From Minisyncoccota bacterium (lineage in GTDB: Bacteria > Patescibacteriota > Microgenomatia > UBA1400 > PJMF01): 7,010 nucleotides of DNA. The position numbers and the translations under genes are program-made. The stretch lies in assembly GCA_014728425.1 (NCBI GenBank), contig WJLO01000081.1, positions 1 to 7,010 on the forward strand, in the 5' to 3' direction. Of the stretch, positions 1-5,058 are shown piece by piece (position 1 is the stretch's first letter; each line of letters starts with the position of its first letter). The notes below the pieces were generated by a model. It was given only the letters and a program-made list of their open reading frames with translations, was not told the origin of the DNA and did not search any database.

Positions 1-180
1 GATTTTGCTGGTGCGCGCACCAAAGCTTGGATAATCTTTCCTTATGACGTGGTAGACTCAATTAAAGTTTTAGGTCAAAAATGGCAGCAGCAAGGGCTGG
101 ATCAAAAAACCATTGAACAACGATTTAGTGAGTTAGGTTTTGTTACTAATTGGATTAAGTATTATTTTAAGGGGGACTAA
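1..180 (+). CDS. C-terminal fragment of a probable purine phosphoribosyltransferase
   Basis: The window opens inside a gene; 59 codons in frame 1 remain before TAA at 178-180. The recognisable stretch is KAWIIFPYD at residues 9-17. It resembles the W-I/V-V-F-P-W-E segment near the C-terminus of xanthine/hypoxanthine-guanine phosphoribosyltransferases, which make IMP, XMP or GMP from a free base and PRPP. A mainly polar helical tail follows. The catalytic PRPP-binding loop lies upstream, outside the window, so the family call rests on this short motif and on context. The gene ends one base before guaA, whose Shine-Dalgarno lies inside its last codons. The two are almost certainly co-transcribed, and a base-salvage enzyme next to GMP synthase makes metabolic sense. 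Another protein with a chance FP motif is possible. Confidence 0.5.
   Translation, partial: DFAGARTKAWIIFPYDVVDSIKVLGQKWQQQGLDQKTIEQRFSELGFVTNWIKYYFKGD
169..176 (+). promoter_or_regulatory. Strong Shine-Dalgarno of guaA
   Basis: AAGGGGGA lies inside the last codons of the upstream gene, five bases before ATG 182. It decides the guaA start over the in-frame ATG at 140 and suggests translational coupling. It is the only clear Shine-Dalgarno in front of a gene in this window. Confidence 0.85.
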
Positions 181-181
181 C

Positions 182-1705
182 ATGATTCTCATTTTGGATT
201 TTGGTTCTCAAACTACTCATTTGATCGGTCGTCGTTTAAAAGATTTAGGTGTAGCCAGTTTAATTGTTTCGCCTAAAGCGGCTTTGACGGCAATTAAAAA
301 GCATCAGCCTGCTGGACTGATTTTATCTGGAGGACCGGCGAGTGTTTACGAACAAGCTGCACCGACCATCGATCGGAAGATTTTTAAACTAGGGCTACCA
401 ATCTTGGGAATTTGTTATGGCTGGCAATTAATGGCTCAACTGTTAGGCGGAAAAGTTGTTGCGGGCAAAAAAGAGTATGGTCCAGCTAAGTTAACTGTCA
501 ATGATTTTCAAGACCTTTTTTATGGTTGGCCAGAAGAAAGTACGGTTTGGGAATCCCATGGTGACAGTGTGGTACAGTTGCCTCCAGGTTTTGAGATGCT
601 AGCGACCACGCCAGGTCTCGCTAACTCAGCCGTGAGGCAGGCTAAGAAACAATTTTTTGCCGTTCAGTTTCATCCCGAAGCTTCGCATACTCAGCATGGC
701 AAGCTTTTATTAGAAAATTTTGCCAGTAGGATTTGTCAATTAGCTTTAAAACCACAGAAACTTGATGTAAAAGCGATAATCACTGCTATTCAAGAAAAAG
801 TTGGTGATCAGTTAGTAATCGGGGCTGTCTCTGGAGGAACTGATAGCACTGTAGCTGCCGCCCTGGTAGCAAAGGCGGTCGGCAAGCAATTTTATCCTGT
901 TTATATTGATAGTGGCTTGATGCGAGAGACAACTTTAATTAGGATCAAGCAGGATTTACCCAAGATCTTTGGCACTAAGATCAAAGTTGTTAAAGCTCGG
1001 AAAAAGTTTTTACAGTCCTTAAAAGGGGTGGTTGATCCAGAGTTAAAGCGTAAAGTCATTGGCAAGCTATATATTGATTTGTTTGAAGCGCAATTAGATA
1101 AATTAAGTAAACGAAAAATCAAATTTTTAATGCAGGGCACGACTTATGCAGATTTTATTCACTCTCAGGGCAATAAGCGTTCGGCCTTAATTAAAAGCCA
1201 TCATAATGTGGGCGGCCTGCCAGCAAAAATGAAGCTGCGTTTATTAGAGCCACTGCGCTACTTTTATACCGATCAGGTTAGAGAGTTGGGTTTAGCCCTT
1301 GGTTTACCTAAGGAAGCGGTTTTCCAATCTCCCTTTCCTGGTCCAGGGCATGCAATTAGGATTTTAGGTGAAGTCACAGCGCAAAAATTGAAACGACAAC
1401 GTCTAGCCGATCAAATCGTGGTAGAAGAAATCCATCGATCAAATTGGCACAAACAACTCTTTCAATATTGGGCAGTCCTGACTAACGCTCAGAGTACTGC
1501 GATCAAAGGTGATGGCCGATTTTTTGGCGATGTAGTAGCGATTAGGTTGGTGCAGAGTCAGGATCGTATGACTGCGGATTGGGCTAAGTTGCCTTATGAG
1601 TTATTGTCACGTCTATCATCGCGGATTGTCAATGAAGTTCCTGGAGTTTCTCGAGTAGTGTATGATATTACTCCCAAACCGCCAGCAACAATGGAATGGG
1701 AATAA
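182..1705 (+). CDS. guaA: GMP synthase (glutamine-hydrolysing), divergent
   Basis: Converts XMP to GMP using ATP and glutamine-derived ammonia in the cytoplasm. The product is 507 aa (E. coli about 525). An in-frame ATG at 140 would add 14 residues inside the upstream gene; ATG 182 is chosen because MILILDFGSQ is the normal N-terminus and AAGGGGGA (169-176) sits 5 bases before it. Residues 1-185 are a class I glutamine amidotransferase: GGP 50-52, nucleophile C78 in GICYG, H164 and E166 in FHPEASHT. The ATP-pyrophosphatase domain starts at SGGTDS (217-222), followed by DSGLMR 243-248, QGTTY 318-322, KSHHNVGGLP 338-347 and PFPGPG 384-389. The dimerisation/XMP-binding end is KPPATMEWE (499-507). 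Catalytic residues are present, but several usually fixed positions differ: SGGVDS to SGGTDS, RHPFPGPGL to QSPFPGPGH, VGVMGD to TAIKGD. Identity is secure. Confidence 0.97.
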   Translation: MILILDFGSQTTHLIGRRLKDLGVASLIVSPKAALTAIKKHQPAGLILSGGPASVYEQAAPTIDRKIFKLGLPILGICYGWQLMAQLLGGKVVAGKKEYGPAKLTVNDFQDLFYGWPEESTVWESHGDSVVQLPPGFEMLATTPGLANSAVRQAKKQFFAVQFHPEASHTQHGKLLLENFASRICQLALKPQKLDVKAIITAIQEKVGDQLVIGAVSGGTDSTVAAALVAKAVGKQFYPVYIDSGLMRETTLIRIKQDLPKIFGTKIKVVKARKKFLQSLKGVVDPELKRKVIGKLYIDLFEAQLDKLSKRKIKFLMQGTTYADFIHSQGNKRSALIKSHHNVGGLPAKMKLRLLEPLRYFYTDQVRELGLALGLPKEAVFQSPFPGPGHAIRILGEVTAQKLKRQRLADQIVVEEIHRSNWHKQLFQYWAVLTNAQSTAIKGDGRFFGDVVAIRLVQSQDRMTADWAKLPYELLSRLSSRIVNEVPGVSRVVYDITPKPPATMEWE

Positions 1706-1748
1706 TAAGGTTTAATGGTTTAGCTGGCCTCTTTATTTTTCCCCAAAT

Positions 1749-1758
1749 ATGTTAAGAT
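1749..1758 (+). promoter_or_regulatory. Possible near-leaderless topA promoter (-10 only)
   Basis: Between guaA and topA (63 bp) the sequence TATGTTAAGAT contains two overlapping -10-like hexamers, TATGTT (1749-1754) and TAAGAT (1753-1758). A start about seven bases downstream would give a leader under about 10 nt before ATG 1769. No convincing -35 is seen and there is no Shine-Dalgarno in the 20 bases before the ATG. Read-through from guaA is the alternative, as no intrinsic terminator is visible between the genes. Confidence 0.3.
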
Positions 1759-1768
1759 TAATGCTTGT

Positions 1769-3895
1769 ATGCCACTTGTAATTGTTGAGTCTCCCACCAA
1801 AGCCCGAAAACTAAGTAGTTATTTAGGATCGGATTTTAAAGTCAAAGCTTCGATTGGCCATGTGCGTGATTTGCCTAAAAGCAAGTTGGGCATTGATCTA
1901 GATAATGAGTTAGCTTTAACCTATGAGGTTGATGAAGACAAACAAGATGTAGTTAAAGAGTTAAAAAAGCTAGCTAAAAAAAATCAACAGATTTATTTAG
2001 CCATGGACCCTGATCGAGAAGGTGAGGCTATTGCTTGGCACATCAAATACTTGTTAGGTGAAGATCAAAAAAAGAAACCCAAGTTTTTGCGAGCTACTTT
2101 TCATGAAATTACTAAATCAGCAGTTTTGGCAGCTATGGACAAGCCAGGCAAGATTAACATGCATTTAGTTGATGCTCAACAAGCCCGTAGAGTAGTAGAT
2201 CGCTTAGTAGGATACAAGATTTCACCAGTGCTATGGCGCAAGGTTAGGCGTGGTCTTAGTGCTGGTCGAGTGCAATCTGTGGCTTTAAGGCTAATTGTAG
2301 AGCGAGAGCGCGAGATCAAGGCTTTTAAGCCAGATGAATACTGGGAGATTGAGGTTGGTTTAGCTAAACAAGGTGTAAAGACCCAGCAACTTTTTAAAGA
2401 CCATAAAGCAGTTGATCCTTTGCCAGCTCAGACTTTAGTAGCTGATTTATATAAAGTTAAAGGTAAAAAGCCCAAAATTGATCAAGAGTCTAAAGCTAAG
2501 CCAATTATTAAAGATTTAACAAAGGCTAGTTATCAGGTTCAAGAGGTTAAGCATAAACAGCGCAGGCGTCATAGTTATCCGCCTTTTACTACTTCTACTT
2601 TACAACAAACTGCTGCTCATCGATTGGGTTTTTCTGCTAAAAGAACCATGCGTGTGGCCCAACAACTTTACGAAGAAGGTTTAATTACCTATCACCGTAC
2701 TGATTCAGTAAATCTTTCTCAGGCAGCTTTAAAAATGGCTCGTGAGTTTGTAAAAGCTCAATATGGAACTGATCATCTTACTGCCAAGCCAAGAGTTTTT
2801 AAAGGGAAGTCCAAAAATGCTCAAGAAGCTCATGAAGCTATTAGGGTCACTAAAGTTAAGCTTCAGGCAGATCAGTTATTAGCTAAGAGTAAGAAGTTTA
2901 AACGAGCTCATCAGCGGCTTTATGATTTAATCTGGCGGCGTTTTGTAGCTACGCAGATGAAGCCAGCTGTTTATGACCAAACCACAGTGTTAATTGCTGC
3001 CAACACTAGTAAAAAAGCCGCCAAACCTAATTATTTATTAAAAACAGTAGGTTCGGTGTTAAAATTTGCTGGTTGGACCAAGTTGTTTAAAAATACTCAA
3101 GATAAGATTTTACCAGAGCTTAAAGAAGCAGAGGATCTCCAATACTTAGATATTAATCCTCAGCAAAAGTTTACTCAGCCACCACCACGGTTTAATGATG
3201 CTTCTTTAGTGAAAGAGCTAGAAAAGCGTGGCATTGGCCGGCCAAGTACTTATGCCAGTATTATTTCGGTGATTTTAGATCGTGGTTATGTGGAAAGAGT
3301 AGAAAAGCGTTTTCAACCTACTGCTATTGGTACCACAGTTAATGATTTTTTGATGAAACATTTTGATGAAATCATGGATTATGATTTTACTGCAGAAATG
3401 GAAGAGGACTTAGATCGTATTTCTCGAGGTGAAAAAGCTTGGAAAAAAGTAGTGAAAGTGTTTTGGGAACCTTTAGCTAAAAAAATTAAAAAGGTCATTG
3501 ATAAGGCTAAAAGAATGAAGGTGCCAGTAGAGAAAACAGGCGAACCTTGTCCTAAATGCGGTAAGGAAGAAAAAGGTGAGTTAGTGATTCGTACTGGTCG
3601 TTATGGTAAGTTTAAGAGTTGTAGTCGTTTTCCAGACTGTAAATATACCGAAAACTTGGTAGAAAAAGTTGAGGGTGTGAGATGCCCCTTGTGCCATAAA
3701 GGTAAAGTGGTGATCAAAAAAACTCGTTGGGGTAAGTCCTTTTATGGCTGTGGCCGTTATCCAGATTGTGACTGGGCTAGTTGGAAAAAACCCAAAAGGG
3801 GCGATAAAATCAGTGCCAAAAAGTGGGCTGAGATTAAAAAGAAACGAGCTGCGAGAAAAGCCAAGTATAAAAAGAAGAAGCGGAAAAAGAAGTAG
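1769..3895 (+). CDS. topA: DNA topoisomerase I (type IA)
   Basis: Relaxes negatively supercoiled DNA through a transient 5'-phosphotyrosine link; an essential cytoplasmic enzyme. The 708-aa product begins with the usual MxLVIVESPTKA. TOPRIM domain, residues 1-110: E7 and the D80-P-D82-R-E84 metal site. Central region: GLSAGRVQSVALR (162-174). Active tyrosine Y308 in LITYHRTDS, where many homologues have LITYMRTDS. Further hallmarks are AHEAIR (354-359) and RGIGRPSTYA (487-496). The C-terminus has two four-cysteine zinc ribbons (C594/C597/C618/C624 and C639/C642/C661/C667), shorter than the E. coli tail but common in small genomes, then a Lys/Arg-rich tail (about 671-708) suited to DNA binding. 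ATG 1769 places the motif at the N-terminus; the ATG at 1761 is out of frame. All catalytic motifs are intact. Confidence 0.98.
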   Translation: MPLVIVESPTKARKLSSYLGSDFKVKASIGHVRDLPKSKLGIDLDNELALTYEVDEDKQDVVKELKKLAKKNQQIYLAMDPDREGEAIAWHIKYLLGEDQKKKPKFLRATFHEITKSAVLAAMDKPGKINMHLVDAQQARRVVDRLVGYKISPVLWRKVRRGLSAGRVQSVALRLIVEREREIKAFKPDEYWEIEVGLAKQGVKTQQLFKDHKAVDPLPAQTLVADLYKVKGKKPKIDQESKAKPIIKDLTKASYQVQEVKHKQRRRHSYPPFTTSTLQQTAAHRLGFSAKRTMRVAQQLYEEGLITYHRTDSVNLSQAALKMAREFVKAQYGTDHLTAKPRVFKGKSKNAQEAHEAIRVTKVKLQADQLLAKSKKFKRAHQRLYDLIWRRFVATQMKPAVYDQTTVLIAANTSKKAAKPNYLLKTVGSVLKFAGWTKLFKNTQDKILPELKEAEDLQYLDINPQQKFTQPPPRFNDASLVKELEKRGIGRPSTYASIISVILDRGYVERVEKRFQPTAIGTTVNDFLMKHFDEIMDYDFTAEMEEDLDRISRGEKAWKKVVKVFWEPLAKKIKKVIDKAKRMKVPVEKTGEPCPKCGKEEKGELVIRTGRYGKFKSCSRFPDCKYTENLVEKVEGVRCPLCHKGKVVIKKTRWGKSFYGCGRYPDCDWASWKKPKRGDKISAKKWAEIKKKRAARKAKYKKKKRKKK

Positions 3896-3956
3896 TTGTT
3901 GGTTTAAGGTTATTTTTTCTGAGTTGTCTTTTAAGATGTTGGTTAAGGTTAAGCTT

Positions 3957-4043
3957 TTTAATAGTTAATCAGTTCACCTAGTTTTGGCTCCAGTACGCTA
4001 ATTTTGTTCTCACTAGCGATGTTTGCTTCTGAGTAAATTAGGC
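3957..4043 (+). repeat. Array unit A (truncated)
   Basis: The first block matches unit D closely from its start (TTAATCAGTTCACCTAGTT against TTAATAAGCTCACCTAGTT) through CGCTAATTTTG and TCTCACT. It then diverges at about 4013. The 3' arm of P1 and the whole P3 hairpin are missing, so this is a 5' part-copy. Its own sequence can instead fold as CGCTA (3997-4001) with TAGCG (4014-4018). Confidence 0.6.
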
Positions 4044-4045
4044 TG

Positions 4046-4290
4046 TTTAATGGTTAAGAGCCTAGCTAGTTCTAGCTCCAGGACACGAATTTTGCTCTCA
4101 CTAGTTCGAGAAAATTGTGTTCCTTTCGCCAGTGCCTAGTGGTTGTCTACTGGCTAGCTCATGGAGTTGGTGGGTTAGTAGATCAGGGGTCTTGATAGTA
4201 AAAAGCGAGCCAATGGTGTTTGTTGGTTAGTAGGTCAATTCCTTTAGTAATCTAAAAAACACAGTTAGTAGTGTTTATTGGTTAGTAAAT
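4046..4290 (+). repeat. Array unit B (long form)
   Basis: A complete unit. P1 pairs AGG-ACAC (4080-4086), AATTTT (4088-4093) and CTC (4095-4097) with GAG (4108-4110), AAAATT (4111-4116), GTGT (4117-4120) and CCT (4122-4124): 16 bp with single-base bulges and a 10-nt loop. P3 pairs TCTACTGGC (4146-4154) with GTTAGTAGA (4174-4182) across 19 nt. A downstream extension carries two more copies of the 21-bp motif (4213, 4268). The unit shares a 48-bp block, 47 identical, with unit D (4088-4135 against 4661-4708). Confidence 0.75.
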
Positions 4291-4388
4291 ACCAACTAAG
4301 TTCTAGTGAACAAATGGTATTAGTAAAAATCTGTTTAGCTAAACACTAAAGGTGAGTTTAAGGAAGTTTTAGTTTCTAACAGTTAGAA
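4288..4388 (+). repeat. Cluster of inverted repeats between units B and C
   Basis: Three consecutive hairpins are visible. AATACCA (4288-4294) pairs with TGGTATT (4315-4321) and encloses GTTC (4300-4303), loop TAGT, GAAC (4308-4311). GTTTAGCTAAAC (4333-4344) is a perfect 12-bp palindrome. TTCTAAC (4374-4380) and GTTAGAA (4382-4388) form a 7-bp inverted repeat around one base. No coding frame fits this stretch. Confidence 0.65.
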
Positions 4389-4396
4389 CAAACTGC

Positions 4397-4566
4397 TTAA
4401 TAGTAAAAGCCTTTCTAGTTTTGGCTCTGGGCCACTAATTTCCTCAACCCATAAAGGGAGTCGGAAATTGTGATCCCGCCGCCAGTGCTGAGGTGGTTAT
4501 TTATTAGCAGCCTCATGGTGTTTGTTGGTTAGTAGATTGAGCTTTTTAACATTCAAAAAAAACACT
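4397..4566 (+). repeat. Array unit C (short form)
   Basis: P1 has a different sequence from B and D but the same plan: GGG (4429-4431), CAC (4433-4435) and AATTTCC (4437-4443) pair with GGAAATT (4463-4469), GTG (4470-4472) and CCC (4475-4477), with an inner CCC/GGG (4448-4450, 4456-4458). P3 pairs TTTATTAGC (4500-4508) with GTTAGTAGA (4528-4536), again across exactly 19 nt. The extension carrying further 21-bp motifs is missing. Bases 4567-4617 to the next unit are an A/T-rich spacer with nothing I can name. Confidence 0.7.
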
Positions 4567-4617
4567 CTTCTTTTCAAAGTAATTTAATCTTCTAAAGTAG
4601 TTGAAATTAAAAGTATG

Positions 4618-4825
4618 TTTAATGTTTAATAAGCTCACCTAGTTCTAGCTTCAGTGCGCTAATTTTGCTCTCACTGGTTCGAGAAAATTGTGTTCCTTTC
4701 GCCAGTGCTTGCTGGTTATTTACTAACAGCCTCATGGAGTATATAGGTTAGTAGATCAGGAGATCAGGAGTCTTGATAGTTAAAAGCAAGCCAATGGAGT
4801 TGGTGGGTTAGTAGAATTAATCCCC
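4618..4825 (+). repeat. Array unit D (long form)
   Basis: Closest to unit B. P1 core AATTTT-CTC pairs with GAG-AAAATT (4661-4689); the outer ACAC of B is GCGC here and still pairs with GTGT through G-T wobbles. P3 pairs TTTACTAAC (4719-4727) with GTTAGTAGA (4747-4755), loop 19 nt. An 8-bp GATCAGGA duplication near 4755-4770 is absent from B. A second 21-bp motif copy starts at 4794. On the - strand this unit holds an intact ATG-to-TAA frame of 38 codons (4735-4619). Confidence 0.75.
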
Positions 4826-5040
4826 TTAATGATCAATTAGCTTTTTAGTTCTTTTTAGCTCTTCTTTCAGCATGCTGAGTTTGCTTTCAGCAGCTCGAAA
4901 AAAACTGCACTCTTTGAGCAAGGGCTTAACAAGGCTTGTTAATTGATAAACTCATGGGGTTGATGCGGACAGCAAATCAATCTTTTTAATGATTTAAAAA
5001 CAAGGTGAATAGTGTTTGAGGGTTGGTAGGTCTAGTTATT
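4826..5040 (+). repeat. Array unit E (most diverged)
   Basis: Keeps the plan with little sequence identity. P1 pairs TGC (4873-4875), AGTTT (4878-4882) and TTTC (4885-4888) with GAAA (4897-4900), AAACT (4902-4906) and GCA (4907-4909), 8-nt loop. A second hairpin is TTAACAAG/CTTGTTAA (4926-4942). CTCATGG (4951-4957) sits between ATTGAT (4942-4947) and ATCAAT (4976-4981). The end (4982-5030) resembles the end of unit B (4241-4290), including a TAAAAAACA-like run and a GGTTGGTAG motif. On the - strand 41 codons are open (4951-4826). Confidence 0.6.
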
Positions 5041-5058
5041 CAGTTTTTAATCAGTAAG

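Larger units (their letters stand above)
3896..5058. repeat. Gene-free 1.16-kb region: array of about five structured, diverged repeat units
   Basis: The gap between the converging topA and surface-protein genes holds no convincing protein gene. From about 3957 to 5040 it is made of related blocks in one orientation (units A-E, listed separately). A complete unit reads on the + strand: TTAATnnTnAA-like start; a CTAGTT-T/C-T-A/G-GCT segment; hairpin P1 built on AATTTT/AAAATT; a GCCAGTGC-type segment; then a 9-bp stem P3 whose 19-nt loop contains CTCATGG and whose 3' arm is GTTAGTAGA. A 21-bp motif starting ATGG-N-GT and ending GGTTAGTAG occurs about seven times, starting at 4161, 4213, 4268, 4515, 4734, 4794 and 5009, some copies with mismatches. 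Pairing is kept while sequence changes between copies, which favours a structured RNA or DNA-hairpin element. I do not recognise the family. Bases 3896-3956 show nothing clear. Confidence 0.8.

Noticed and set aside
901..1140. 79-codon - strand frame inside guaA
   Set aside because: It lies wholly antisense to a conserved gene and has no recognisable protein features.
3896..3960. Intrinsic terminator after topA
   Set aside because: T-runs are present but no stable GC-containing stem precedes them; a weak TTGTCT promoter-like match was also too poor to call.
3744..3968. 74-codon + strand frame overlapping the topA end
   Set aside because: Most of it is another frame of the zinc-ribbon and Lys-rich region; the rest runs into non-coding sequence.
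4675..4686. tRNA-like T-arm (GGTTCGAGA) in unit D
   Set aside because: It lies in the P1 loop and arm; no acceptor, D or anticodon stem can be built around it.
3957..5040. CRISPR array
   Set aside because: The repeats are unequal, diverged and unevenly spaced (52 to over 200 bp), without uniform spacers, and no cas gene is present.
3957..5040. Integron attC array or diversity-generating retroelement repeats
   Set aside because: GTTAGTA does not fit the attC core GTTRRRY, the units do not flank cassette ORFs, and no integrase or reverse transcriptase is in the window.
3957..5040. Replication origin with iterons
   Set aside because: No DnaA box (TTATCCACA-like) was seen and the neighbours are not dnaA, dnaN or rep genes.
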